From NCBI GenBank assembly GCA_041675285.1, contig JBAYTZ010000012.1, positions 45,597-109,596 of the forward strand: a stretch of 64,000 nucleotides of DNA, given 5' to 3'. The DNA is from Candidatus Delongbacteria bacterium (GTDB lineage Bacteria; CAIWAD01). The position numbers and the translations under genes were made by a program. The notes under the pieces were generated by a model that saw only the letters and a program-made list of their open reading frames with translations, was not told where the DNA came from and did no database searches. This document shows positions 1-8,041 of this stretch, piece after piece; within the stretch, counting starts at the first letter, position 1, and every line of letters begins with the position of its first letter.

Positions 1-179
1 TCATCCCGCAGCCGCATCACGCCGGCGTCGTCGTGGGTTTCCAGCCCCACCAGCAGACGCTCGTCCGCCGGTTGGCTGGGCAGGAGGCGATACAGGTCCA
101 CCGGACCCAGTTTCGCCGCTCAGCCACCCGAGCAGGCGAATTGGGTCATTCGCCAGCGGTCCAGCTGCAAGGGATCCAT
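1..179 (-). CDS. selD: Selenophosphate synthase SelD, N-terminal part, with in-frame UGA (selenocysteine) - cut by window edge
   Basis: SelD makes selenophosphate from selenide and ATP for selenocysteine and selenouridine synthesis. Reading leftward from ATG at 179, the protein begins MDPLQLDRWRMTQFACSGG, then TGA at 122-120, then AAKLGPVDLYRLL and, near the edge, LLVGLETHDDAGVMRL. This matches the SelD N-terminus (TQ..x-GG-[U/C]-xxK, then GxExxDDAxV), with the stop codon exactly at the catalytic Cys/Sec position. The frame stays open on both sides of the UGA. A purine-rich AGGAAGGA lies 6-7 bases upstream of the ATG. A strong hairpin directly follows the UGA (see 86-117). Automatic callers would break the gene or call an unrelated overlapping frame. 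The gene continues beyond the window. Family assignment is strong; Sec insertion is inferred from family knowledge and the hairpin. Confidence 0.9.
86..117 (-). promoter_or_regulatory. Bacterial SECIS-like hairpin after the selD UGA
   Basis: Starting two bases after the UGA, a GGCGA arm pairs with UCGCC. Inside it lies a short irregular section, and then GGUCC pairs with GGACC around a GGU loop. Bacterial SECIS elements lie inside the coding sequence just downstream of the UGA and have a G early in a small apical loop, which fits here (the loop starts 17 bases after the UGA). The structure was derived by eye without folding energies. Confidence 0.7.
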
Positions 180-290
180 CGCGCATCCTTCCTACTCCCG
201 GGGCCAAGGTAAGGATGTGCGGCTCGGGTCCACAAGGCGCCCGTTTCGGCGCCCGAATCTGCGTTTTGATCATCATCGATTTATGTAGAA

Positions 291-307
291 ATCTTGTGGA
301 TAACTCG
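291..307 (+). repeat. DnaA-box-containing 17-bp repeat, copy 1
   Basis: ATCTTGTGGATAACTCG contains a perfect DnaA box (TGTGGATAA, 295-303). The same 17 bases recur at 558-574. The region just downstream (about 330-395) is visibly AT-richer than its surroundings and could serve as an unwinding element. This is probably part of the origin. Confidence 0.7.
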
Positions 308-422
308 AAGCCCTTGCTGTAGCGCTCTCTTCAGATTAATGAACATATTCAAGAGATCTCGAGGAGCGCATATTTGGATTCAATGAGCCGGGAAGGAGTT
401 GAGCCTCAACGGTCTCGATTTT

Positions 423-445
423 ATCTTGTTGTCAGACAACAAGAT
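423..445 (+). repeat. Perfect 10-bp inverted repeat upstream of dnaA
   Basis: ATCTTGTTGT, a CAG spacer and ACAACAAGAT form a 10-bp stem with a 3-base loop. It sits between the two DnaA-box repeats in the selD-dnaA gap. It could be an operator for dnaA or part of the origin; there is no T-run, so it does not look like a terminator. Confidence 0.6.
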
Positions 446-500
446 TCATAGCCGAATCCGGCCCCTGGCGCTCTTTTGTCGCATTTCGCCGGGAGCCTCC

Positions 501-529
501 TTGACTCGCCCCGGACCTCCGCCTATATT
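501..529 (+). promoter_or_regulatory. Sigma-70-type promoter of dnaA
   Basis: TTGACT (501-506), a 17-base spacer and TATATT (524-529) give a near-consensus promoter facing dnaA. The DnaA box at 562-570 lies just downstream of the expected start site, which would allow DnaA to repress its own gene. Confidence 0.65.
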
Positions 530-557
530 TCCCACCGCGTCACCCAGAAGGCTGGGG

Positions 558-574
558 ATCTTGTGGATAACTCG
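558..574 (+). repeat. DnaA-box-containing 17-bp repeat, copy 2
   Basis: Identical to 291-307, with a perfect TGTGGATAA box at 562-570. It lies between the dnaA promoter and the start codon, so it could act in autoregulation as well as in origin function. Confidence 0.7.
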
Positions 575-596
575 TGAATAGACCCCTCTAGGACCC

Positions 597-1988
597 ATGT
601 CACAACCAGTTCGAAGTCTGGATGTGCCGGGCGAATCCGTCCTGGCGCACTGGGAGAATTTTGTCCGTACCATCGATGAATTGGCTCCCGGAAAAAAGGT
701 GGCCGACATCTGGTTCCGCAAACTTCGCCCCTTGAGTTTCGATGGCCAGGTGCTGCTTGCACTGGCTCCCCCCACGGCCTTCGTGGATTACCTGCTGAAT
801 ACCCATGGGGATCTCATTCGCCAAGCCCTCCAGCACTCGGTGGGCAAAGGCGTCGAGTTGTCCATCGTCAAGCGGGACAACGTCCCCGAGGACCAGTTGC
901 CGGCCCTGGAGGCCGAGCAGCTGCAACTGGCCGACTCCAACGTGGGGCAGGAGCCCGTCAAGGCCAACCTGAATCCGCGGTACCGCTTCGACAACTACAT
1001 CGAGGGCGAATCCAACCGCTTCGCCGTGGCATCGGCCCGCAGCGTGGCCGAGACCCCCACCACCACGCCCTTCAATCCCTATTTCGTCTATGGCGGTTCG
1101 GGCTACGGCAAGACGCATCTGATCCAGGCCATCGGCAACCAGGTGTTGCGCACGGGATCCCTGCGGCGCGTGGTCTACGTCACCAGCGAGCAGTTCGTCA
1201 ACCAGTTCATCGCCTCGATCAAGACCAAGCGCACGACAGACTTCACGCACCTGTATCGCAACGTGGACATGCTCATCCTGGACGACATCCAGTTCTTCAC
1301 GGGAAAAGAGCGCACCCTGACCGAGTTCTTCCACACCTTCAATTCGCTCTACCAGGCCGGCAAGCAGATCATCCTCTCCTCCGACCGGCCGCCCCGCGAC
1401 CTGGAAGACCTGGACGAGCGTCTGACCAGCCGCTTCGCCTCGGGACTGGTGACGGAACTGACCCTGCCCGACTACGAAACCCGCGTGGCCATCCTGGAAA
1501 AGCGGGCCGACGAGCACCGCGCCAGCCTGGACCCGCGCATCGTGGACTTCCTGGCCACCCACATCTGCACCAACGTCCGGGATCTGGAAGGCGCGCTGCT
1601 CCAGCTCATCGCCCAGTCCCAGTTCATGCGGGCCCCCATCGACCTGGACCTGGCCCACCAGGTGGCGCGCAAGTTCGCGCCCACCCGCCGCGCCCAGGTC
1701 TCGATGGAGACCATCGCCGAGGCCTGTTCGCGTTACTACAACATCCCCCTGCTCGACCTGAAAGACCGCGGCCGCAAGAAGGAGGTGGCCCACACGCGCC
1801 AGGTGGCCATGTACATCTGCCACAAGCTGACGCGCCACAGCCTGCGGGGCATCGCCCTGCACTACGGCCGCCGGGACCACTCCACGGTGATCCACGCGGT
1901 GAAGACCGTGGAGGACCGCATCACGGGCGACCAGGTCTTCCGCAGCGAGATCGACGACCTGCTGCGTTCCATCGAACTCCACGCCTGA
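597..1988 (+). CDS. dnaA: Chromosomal replication initiator protein DnaA
   Basis: DnaA binds DnaA boxes, melts the origin and loads the replicative helicase. At 463 aa it has the usual length and layout: an N-terminal helicase/DciA-interaction domain (about 1-85), a short linker, an AAA+ domain with Walker A GGSGYGKTH (166-174) and Walker B LILDD (226-230), and a C-terminal DNA-binding domain with the signature LHYGRRDHSTVIHA (421-434). The ATG at 597 follows AGGACCC, a weak ribosome-binding site. The gene is flanked on both sides by DnaA-box regions and is followed by dnaN, recF and the gyrase genes, the classic origin order. Confidence 0.98.
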   Translation: MSQPVRSLDVPGESVLAHWENFVRTIDELAPGKKVADIWFRKLRPLSFDGQVLLALAPPTAFVDYLLNTHGDLIRQALQHSVGKGVELSIVKRDNVPEDQLPALEAEQLQLADSNVGQEPVKANLNPRYRFDNYIEGESNRFAVASARSVAETPTTTPFNPYFVYGGSGYGKTHLIQAIGNQVLRTGSLRRVVYVTSEQFVNQFIASIKTKRTTDFTHLYRNVDMLILDDIQFFTGKERTLTEFFHTFNSLYQAGKQIILSSDRPPRDLEDLDERLTSRFASGLVTELTLPDYETRVAILEKRADEHRASLDPRIVDFLATHICTNVRDLEGALLQLIAQSQFMRAPIDLDLAHQVARKFAPTRRAQVSMETIAEACSRYYNIPLLDLKDRGRKKEVAHTRQVAMYICHKLTRHSLRGIALHYGRRDHSTVIHAVKTVEDRITGDQVFRSEIDDLLRSIELHA

Positions 1989-2179
1989 GCGCGACCATGC
2001 AGCCCGGCGTCCACCCCACCCGTCATCCGTCTGGACCGGTCGTCCGCTGCCCCCTGGGGCGGGCGGCCGGTCCGCGGTTCCGCCCCGCGCCCGGGCGTTC
2101 TCCCTCTACGACCCCCACCCAACCCGTCGGCCGGCCGGACTCCCGACTCTCCGCCTCGCGGACTGTTCAGACAAGGCTT

Positions 2180-2290
2180 AGTGGACAACTCGTGAGTGGT
2201 CGTGGACAAGGCGTGCACGAGCCTGTGGACAAGGCCCGGGGCCGGTTGCTGCGGTTGAGAAACGTGGCCTTGTTCCTTAGCTTATCCACC
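2180..2290 (+). other. Putative oriC: DnaA-box cluster in the dnaA-dnaN gap
   Basis: The 454-bp gap between dnaA and dnaN carries four DnaA-box-like 9-mers: AGTGGACAA (2180-2188), CGTGGACAA (2201-2209), TGTGGACAA (2224-2232) and, in the opposite orientation, TTATCCACC (2282-2290). The first is embedded in GTGGACAACTCGTGAG, echoing the TGTGGATAACTCGTGA around 562. With the boxes upstream of dnaA this suggests a bipartite origin. The rest of the gap (1989-2179) is GC-rich with nothing else recognised. Confidence 0.65.
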
Positions 2291-2442
2291 GGGTTTGAAC
2301 GAGGATTCCTCACCGCTGCGGCGGCGCTTTCTACCTGGAACTCAACACGATCCATTGCCGACCGGGACCTTGTCCCCCAAATCCACCAGCCGGTGACGAG
2401 TACGACGAGTTGAGTCTCTAAAGACTCGAAGAGAAGAGGTCC

Positions 2443-3570
2443 ATGACCATGCGCTTCACGGTTCCCCAAAAGGAATTCCTGGCTCAGCTGCAGAAGCTGT
2501 CCGCGGTGGTGCCCAGCAAGACCACCCATCCCATGCTGAACAACATCCTGCTCCACGTGGAGCCCGATGAGGCGCGGATGACCGCCACCGACCTGGAGAT
2601 TTCCCTGACCACGCGCATGAAGGTCGAAGGCGGCCAGGGCGAAGACGTGGCCATTCCCTGCAAGCGCCTGCTGGAGATCGTCCGCGAACTGGACGAGCGC
2701 CCGGTGACCGTGCAAACGGACCGGCACAACAACGGCGTGGAGATTCTCTCGGGCCAGGGCGTCTTCCAGATTCCCTGCGAGAGCGCGGAGAACTTCCCCA
2801 TCCTGCCCGGCATCCAGGTCTCCGCGGAACTGGAGATCCCCGCCGAGCGCCTGCGTCAGCACGTGGAGCGGCTGGCCTTCGCCGTGTCCACGGACGACCT
2901 GCGGCCGGTGCTCACCGGCGTGCTCTTCGAGTTCCGCGCCGAGGCCCTGTTCCTGGTGGCCACGGACGGCCATCGCCTGGTGCGCATCCAGGACCACAAG
3001 CTGGCCGGCCAAGAGAGCCTGGGCTCGGTGGTCATTCCCATCAAGGCGCTCAATCTGGTGGCCCGCAGCCTGGATTCCAGTTCCGAAAACGTCAAGCTCA
3101 GCCTGGCCCAGAACCACCTGGTGTTCTCCCTGGGCGGAGCGCAGATCTACACCCAGCTGATCAACGGCCGTTATCCGGCCTATGAGGGCGTGATCCCCCT
3201 GCAGAACGAGAACATCCTGCAGACCGCCCGGGGGGCGCTCTACCGGGCCGTGAAGCAGGTCTCCAACTGCGCCAACAACGTCACGCGCCAGATCAACTTC
3301 ACGCTCTCCGAGAACCGCCTGGTGGTCACCGCCGAGGACAACGAGTACGGCAGCCGCGGGCGCAACGAACTCGACGTGGACTACAACGGCGACGCGCTGG
3401 AGATCGCCTTCAACGCCAGCTATCTGGACCAGATGCTGCGGCACCTGGACACGGATCAGGTGGTGTTCAAGTTCGGCACGGCCGAGCGCGCGGCGCTGAT
3501 CCTGCCGGAGATCAACCAGGAGGACGAGGATCTCCTGATGCTGCTGATGCCCGTTCGCCTGATGCGCTAG
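2443..3570 (+). CDS. dnaN: DNA polymerase III sliding clamp, beta subunit
   Basis: This is the ring-shaped processivity clamp that tethers polymerase III and many repair proteins to DNA. The 375-aa protein starts MTMRFTVPQKEFLAQLQKL and shows the three-fold clamp architecture; conserved stretches include TDLEISL, ATDGHRLV near the middle and a C-terminal LLMPVRLM. Two ATGs are possible (2443 and 2449). The purine-rich AGAAGAGG at 2432-2438 is better spaced for the second, whose MRF start is typical of the family. recF begins two bases after the stop, so the two genes are co-transcribed. Confidence 0.97.
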   Translation: MTMRFTVPQKEFLAQLQKLSAVVPSKTTHPMLNNILLHVEPDEARMTATDLEISLTTRMKVEGGQGEDVAIPCKRLLEIVRELDERPVTVQTDRHNNGVEILSGQGVFQIPCESAENFPILPGIQVSAELEIPAERLRQHVERLAFAVSTDDLRPVLTGVLFEFRAEALFLVATDGHRLVRIQDHKLAGQESLGSVVIPIKALNLVARSLDSSSENVKLSLAQNHLVFSLGGAQIYTQLINGRYPAYEGVIPLQNENILQTARGALYRAVKQVSNCANNVTRQINFTLSENRLVVTAEDNEYGSRGRNELDVDYNGDALEIAFNASYLDQMLRHLDTDQVVFKFGTAERAALILPEINQEDEDLLMLLMPVRLMR

Positions 3571-3572
3571 CG

Positions 3573-4694
3573 GTGCGGCTGGAACGGCTTCGAATCCGGG
3601 GGTTTCGCAACATCCCGGCGGCGGAGATCGTGTTCCGGGGTCGGCACACGGTGGTGCTGGGCGACAATGGACAGGGCAAGACCAACCTGCTGGAAGCCGT
3701 CCACCTGCTCTGCCTCACCAAGGCCTTTCGCACCAACCGGTTGAATCAACTGGTCCGCCGCCCCACCCTGAGCCAGGACGAGGGTGCGGAGGACGCCGGC
3801 GAAGACGCCGGGTTCCTGGTGGAGGGGGAGTTCGATTCCCTGCGCCGGGGGCGCCGCCGGGCGCGGGCCCTGTTGCGCGACGGCGCGCTGGTCTTTGAAC
3901 TGGACGGCTCCCGCTGCCGGGGCCGCGACTACTTCGGGCAACTGCCCCTGGTGCTGCTCTCGCCGGAAAGCCTGGACGTGTCCCAGGGCGGTCCCGACGA
4001 GCGCCGGCGCACGCTGGATCGCCTGCTTTCCGCCGCCAGTCCGGTCTACCTGGACCTGCTGCTGCGCTACCAGCGCGCCCTGCGGCAACGCACGGCCCTG
4101 CTGGTGCGGGACGGCTCCGCCCCGGAGTTGGATCTCTGGGAGCAGGAACTGGCCCAGGGTGGGCTGGAATTGACCCGCCGCCGCCGGCAGTTCAGCGCCG
4201 AGCTGGGCCAGCAGGTCCAGGCCGTGCACCAGGAGCACTTCGCGCCGGGAGCCGTGTTCGCGCTGGGCTACGAACCCAGCCTGGACGAGGACTGGAGCGT
4301 GGAGGCCTGCCGAGCGGCGCTGGCCGCGGGTCGCGAGGGCGACGCCCGCCGGGGCTGGACGCGCCTGGGGCCGCATCGCGACGACCTGCCCGTGCTGCTG
4401 GACGGCCTGAGCCTGCGCCACTACGGCAGCCAGGGCCAGCACAAGCTCTTCATGCTCTGCCTGGTGCTGGCCGAGACGCGCCTGCTGCGGCAGTGGACGG
4501 GGGAGACGCCCCTGTTGTTGCTCGACGACCTCTTCGGCCTGCTGGACGACGAGAAAATCCGGGCCCTGACCTCGGCCGTGGACCCCGAGCTGCAGGTGCT
4601 GATCAGCACCACCAGCCTGCGCCACCTGGACGTGCTGGGCGTGGGCCAGGTCCTGCACTGCGAGAACGGCCGCTACCGCGAAGACGCCGCCTGA
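3573..4694 (+). CDS. recF: DNA replication and repair protein RecF
   Basis: RecF is an SMC-like ATPase that, with RecO and RecR, loads RecA at gaps. The 373-aa sequence has Walker A GDNGQGKTN (30-38), an ABC-type signature YGSQGQHKL (about 284-292) and Walker B LLLLDDLFGLLDD (about 313-325). The start is GTG at 3573, two bases after the dnaN stop, giving MRLERLRIRGFRN, the standard RecF N-terminus. Translation is probably coupled to dnaN. Confidence 0.96.
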   Translation: MRLERLRIRGFRNIPAAEIVFRGRHTVVLGDNGQGKTNLLEAVHLLCLTKAFRTNRLNQLVRRPTLSQDEGAEDAGEDAGFLVEGEFDSLRRGRRRARALLRDGALVFELDGSRCRGRDYFGQLPLVLLSPESLDVSQGGPDERRRTLDRLLSAASPVYLDLLLRYQRALRQRTALLVRDGSAPELDLWEQELAQGGLELTRRRRQFSAELGQQVQAVHQEHFAPGAVFALGYEPSLDEDWSVEACRAALAAGREGDARRGWTRLGPHRDDLPVLLDGLSLRHYGSQGQHKLFMLCLVLAETRLLRQWTGETPLLLLDDLFGLLDDEKIRALTSAVDPELQVLISTTSLRHLDVLGVGQVLHCENGRYREDAA

Positions 4695-4762
4695 AAAATG
4701 GCGAGGCGCGCAGGATCGAATCAGAGCCCGTGGTCTGACCGGCGAGGGGAGAATGGGCACGC

Positions 4763-4811
4763 CCCCATCCCGGCCTAACCGGCCGTGCCTTCCCCCGTTG
4801 CACGGGGGAAG
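4763..4811 (+). repeat. Intergenic palindromic repeat, copy 1
   Basis: CCCCATCCCGGCC (4763-4775) is followed by a 10-bp hairpin CTTCCCCCGT / ACGGGGGAAG with a TGC loop (4789-4811). A related copy lies at 5069-5100 and a looser one at 8042-8098. All three are in gaps between replication genes, as expected for a dispersed REP-like family. Confidence 0.6.
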
Positions 4812-4946
4812 GAGTTCTGCGCGACCAGGGAAGCACCGGATTTGCGAGGTGAAGCCCGCAGGGCTGAACCAGTAAATGGGTGAAGTCCGAAGGACGAACG
4901 ACCTACGAAGGGATCAGGAACTACACAGCTCGGCCGTCTGTCTGAC

Positions 4947-4964
4947 GGCGGCCGTGAGGCCGCC
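4947..4964 (+). repeat. Short GC-rich hairpin
   Basis: GGCGGCC and GGCCGCC pair around a GTGA tetraloop, in the recF-DUF721 gap. It has no U-run. It may be a weak terminator or part of the repeat-rich spacer, which also holds two short hairpins near 4850-4900 (AGCCCGCAGGGCT, GTCCGAAGGAC). Confidence 0.4.
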
Positions 4965-5000
4965 TAGTTACGGCCGCTGAGAAAAAGCGCCTCTTTGGCT

Positions 5001-5029
5001 CCACCTTTCTGGCGCAAGCAGAAAGGTGG
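5001..5029 (+). repeat. Perfect 11-bp inverted repeat
   Basis: CCACCTTTCTG and CAGAAAGGTGG form an 11-bp stem with a 7-base loop GCGCAAG. This is typical of dispersed intergenic palindromes. It lies inside the open frame upstream of the DciA-like gene but before that gene's real start. Confidence 0.65.
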
Positions 5030-5068
5030 AAATCAAGGCGTCCGGAAGATGACAGGGGCGCGGAAAAC

Positions 5069-5100
5069 CCCCATCCCGACCTTCCCCCTGCAGGGGGAAG
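5069..5100 (+). repeat. Intergenic palindromic repeat, copy 2
   Basis: CCCCATCCCGACC (5069-5081) runs into the perfect 20-bp palindrome CTTCCCCCTGCAGGGGGAAG (5081-5100). It is the same family as the repeat at 4763-4811. Confidence 0.65.
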
Positions 5101-5120
5101 GGGCCGGAGGAGGAGGACCG

Positions 5121-5501
5121 TTGAACGGCAAGAATCCCGCGCTGCCCGGCTGGCGCCCCGCCCAGGCGCCCGGCCAGCCCTCCAGTGGCTGGACCCGCCC
5201 CTGGCGCGCCCGCAGCCTGGAACAGGTGCTGGACGGCCTGACAGGCGCCGGTCTGCGCGAGGACCGGCTGCTGGTGCGCATCGATGAACTCTGGAGTGAC
5301 CTGGTGGGCGCGCAAATCAGCGGGCTGACCCGGGTCGAGGAACTGGCGGGCGGCGAGTTGCGCGTCCGCGTGAGCCACCCCGTCTGGCGCACCGAGCTGG
5401 GCGGGCTGGCGGAGGAGATCCGCGAACGGCTGCTGGAGCGGCTGGCGCGGGACGGGGTCAGCGGCGCGGAGACGGTTCTCCGCCGCCTGCGATTTGTCTA
5501 G
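5121..5501 (+). CDS. DUF721 / DciA-like protein (helicase-loading factor family)
   Basis: This 126-aa protein is of the DUF721 (DciA) family. DciA helps load the replicative helicase in bacteria that lack DnaC/DnaI, and its gene often sits near recF and gyrB as here. The core 'LEQVLDGLTGAGL...RIDELWSDLVGAQISGLTRVEEL..GELRVRV..PVWRTELGGL' has the family's KH-like pattern of helix, 'W..lVG', then short strands. The frame is open much further upstream, but that part runs through palindromic repeats. TTG at 5121, preceded by GGAGGAGGAGG (5107-5117), is the likely start. The end overlaps the open frame of gyrB but not its ATG. Confidence 0.8.
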   Translation: MNGKNPALPGWRPAQAPGQPSSGWTRPWRARSLEQVLDGLTGAGLREDRLLVRIDELWSDLVGAQISGLTRVEELAGGELRVRVSHPVWRTELGGLAEEIRERLLERLARDGVSGAETVLRRLRFV

Positions 5502-5529
5502 ACGCCCACGGGCGAAGGAAGGACGGGGC

Positions 5530-7929
5530 ATGAGCGAGGAGTATACGCCGCAAGACGGCGACTACAGCGCCCACAACATCACGGTCCTCAAGGGCCTGGA
5601 GGCCGTGCGGAAACGCCCGGCCATGTACATCGGCGACATCAGCAGCCGCGGCCTGCACCACCTGGTCAGCGAAGTGGTGGACAACTCCGTCGACGAGGCC
5701 ATGGCCGGGCACTGCGACGAGATCAACGTCGTGCTGCACGTGGACGGCAGCGTCACCGTCAAGGACAACGGGCGCGGCATCCCCACCGACTGGCACGAGG
5801 CCGAGAAGAAGAGCGCGCTGGAAGTGGTGATGACCGTCCTGCACGCCGGCGGCAAGTTCGACAAGGACACGTACAAGGTGTCGGGGGGCTTGCACGGCGT
5901 GGGCGTCAGCGTGGTCAACGCGCTCAGCGCCTGGATGGTCTCCGAGGTCCACAACCATGGCCAGATCCACGTCCAGCGCTACCACCGCGGCGTGGCCCAG
6001 GGGCCCGTGGAGCTGAAGGGCACCACCGACAAGCACGGCACCATCCAGCGCTTCCTGCCCGACGACGAGATCTTCACTGAGGTGGAGTATCACTTCGACC
6101 TGCTGGCCCAGCGCCTGCGGGAGCTGGCCTTCCTCAACCGCGGCCTGACCATCACCATCAAGGACGAGCGCGAGGCCGACAAGTTCGAGTCCTTCTGCTA
6201 CAAGGGCGGCTTGTCCAGCTTCGTGGAGTACCTGGACCGCAGCCGCACCAACCTGCACAGCCGGCCGGTCTTCGTGGAGGGCGAGCGTGAAGGCGTGGCG
6301 GTGGAGATCGCCCTCTCCTACAACACCAGCTACCAGGAGAACGTCCTCTCCTTCACCAACAACATCAACACCATCGAGGGTGGCACGCACCTGACGGGCT
6401 TCCGCACGGGCCTGACGCGCAGCATCAACAAGTGGGCGGCGGACAGCGGACTCTACAAAAAAGAGAAGTTCACCCTGACGGGGAACGACCTGCGCGAGGG
6501 CCTGACCGCCGTGGTGAGCGTCAAGGTGGCCGAGCCGCAGTTCGAGGGCCAGACCAAGACCAAGCTGGGCAACAGCGAGGTCAAGAGCGTGGTGGAGACC
6601 CTCGTCTACGAGAAGCTCAACGACTACTTCGAGGAAAACCCGCGGGTGGCCAAGGCCGTGGTGGAGAAGTGCATCGCCACCCACCGGGCCCACGACGCCG
6701 CCCGCCGCGCCCGCGACATGGTGCGCCGCAAGAGCGCGCTGGAGTCGGGCAGCCTGCCGGGCAAGCTGGCGGACTGCAGCCTGAAGGATCCCCAGAGCTG
6801 CGAGCTCTACCTGGTTGAGGGAGACAGCGCCGGCGGCAGCGCCAAGATGGGGCGCGACCGCCGCTTCCAGGCCATCCTGCCCCTGCGCGGCAAGATCCTC
6901 AACGTGGAAAAGGCCCGCATCGACAAGATCCTGGCCAACGAGGAAATCAAGGTGATGGTCCAGGCCCTGGGCACGGGCTTCAGCACGGACGACTTCGACC
7001 TGGAGCGGCTGCGCTACCACAAGATCATCATCATGACCGACGCCGACGTGGACGGCAGCCACATCCGCACGCTGCTGTTGACCTTCTTCTACCGCTACAT
7101 GGGCGAGCTGATCAAGCAGGGCTACGTCTACATCGCCCAGCCGCCGCTGTACAAGATGGGCTCGGGCAAGACCGAGACCTACCTGCAGACCGAGGAGGAC
7201 CTGAAGCGCGTCCACCTGGACAACGCGCTCAAGCTGGTGAAGATGAAGGTCGGCGAGCGGCTGGTGAACCGCGCCGAGGCCACGCGCCTGCTGGACCTGG
7301 CGCACCGCATGAGCCTGGCGCTGGACCGCTTCTACCGCGAGAACCGCCACTTCCGCCTCAACCGGCTCTTCGAGCCCACGCTGTTCGCCGGCGACCACCT
7401 GGCCGACTGGAAGACCTTCTGCGCGCGGCACCGCGGCACCCTGGGCGCCACGGCCCTGATGGGCGAGGACGGCTTCCCGCTGGCCGCGCTGACGGGCGAG
7501 GAGGAGACGCGCCTCTGCGGCGTGCTGGGCGTGACGGTGGAGCGCCTGCGCGAGTGCAACATCCAGGAGTTCCACGAGCTGATCAACCTCGTGGACCGCG
7601 TTTTCAGCCAGATCGGCGAGGCGCCCCTGACCCTGGTGGTGGGCGAGAAGGAGGAGCTGCTGCCCAGCCCCTTCGCCCTCTACGAGGTGCTGATGGAGCA
7701 CGGCGGCAAGGGCATCAGCGTGCAGCGCTATAAGGGTCTGGGCGAAATGAACCCTGACCAGCTCTGGACCACCACGATGGATCCCGAGAAGCGCCGCCTG
7801 GTGCGCGTGGCCCTGGAGGACGCGGCCCTGGCCGACGAGACCTTCAGCGTGCTGATGGGAGACGAGGTGGAGCCGCGCCGCCTGTTCATCGAGAACAACG
7901 CCAAGTACGTGCGCAACCTGGACGTGTGA
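5530..7929 (+). CDS. gyrB: DNA gyrase subunit B
   Basis: GyrB is the ATPase subunit of DNA gyrase, which introduces negative supercoils. The 799-aa product has the GHKL ATPase fold with EVVDNSVDEAM (48-58), the TOPRIM domain with EGDSAGGSAKMGRDR (about 430) and DADVDGSHI (about 505), and the C-terminal QRYKGLGEMNPDQLW (about 731). It is longer than the 630-640-aa form because of an insertion of roughly 170 residues between the TOPRIM DADVDGSH motif and the QRYKGLGEM motif, as in E. coli-type GyrB. The ATG at 5530 has a GGAAGGACGGGGC leader; the frame is open 12 codons further upstream but without a better site. Confidence 0.97.
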   Translation: MSEEYTPQDGDYSAHNITVLKGLEAVRKRPAMYIGDISSRGLHHLVSEVVDNSVDEAMAGHCDEINVVLHVDGSVTVKDNGRGIPTDWHEAEKKSALEVVMTVLHAGGKFDKDTYKVSGGLHGVGVSVVNALSAWMVSEVHNHGQIHVQRYHRGVAQGPVELKGTTDKHGTIQRFLPDDEIFTEVEYHFDLLAQRLRELAFLNRGLTITIKDEREADKFESFCYKGGLSSFVEYLDRSRTNLHSRPVFVEGEREGVAVEIALSYNTSYQENVLSFTNNINTIEGGTHLTGFRTGLTRSINKWAADSGLYKKEKFTLTGNDLREGLTAVVSVKVAEPQFEGQTKTKLGNSEVKSVVETLVYEKLNDYFEENPRVAKAVVEKCIATHRAHDAARRARDMVRRKSALESGSLPGKLADCSLKDPQSCELYLVEGDSAGGSAKMGRDRRFQAILPLRGKILNVEKARIDKILANEEIKVMVQALGTGFSTDDFDLERLRYHKIIIMTDADVDGSHIRTLLLTFFYRYMGELIKQGYVYIAQPPLYKMGSGKTETYLQTEEDLKRVHLDNALKLVKMKVGERLVNRAEATRLLDLAHRMSLALDRFYRENRHFRLNRLFEPTLFAGDHLADWKTFCARHRGTLGATALMGEDGFPLAALTGEEETRLCGVLGVTVERLRECNIQEFHELINLVDRVFSQIGEAPLTLVVGEKEELLPSPFALYEVLMEHGGKGISVQRYKGLGEMNPDQLWTTTMDPEKRRLVRVALEDAALADETFSVLMGDEVEPRRLFIENNAKYVRNLDV

Positions 7930-7954
7930 CGGACCGGGACCGCGTGAGACAAAT

Positions 7955-7968
7955 GCTCCACGTGGAAC
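7955..7968 (+). promoter_or_regulatory. parS-like palindrome (one mismatch) in the gyrB-gyrA gap
   Basis: GCTCCACGTGGAAC differs by one base from the GTTCCACGTGGAAC palindromes at 27517-27530 and 29505-29518. It lies in non-coding sequence 25 bases after the gyrB stop, where coding constraint does not explain it. It may be a weaker ParB-binding site. Confidence 0.45.
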
Positions 7969-8041
7969 TCTCGGGCCCGGCCTGACCCGCGGCGAGTCGC
8001 GCGTCCGGCATAAAAAGAAAGAGCGGGACGCGGGCTCAACG

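Noticed and set aside
1..276. A 91-residue minus-strand frame at the left edge
   Set aside because: It overlaps selD in another frame, has low-complexity Gly/Ala/Pro content and no homology pattern; the UGA-containing selD frame explains the region.
600..1982. Long antisense frames over dnaA, dnaN, gyrA, gyrB, mfd and others
   Set aside because: In GC-rich DNA stops are rare in shadow frames; the opposite-strand genes have clear families, so these are shadows.
3580..3600. Possible tRNA T-loop (TTCGAATCC) in recF
   Set aside because: No cloverleaf could be drawn around it; it lies inside the conserved RecF N-terminal coding sequence.
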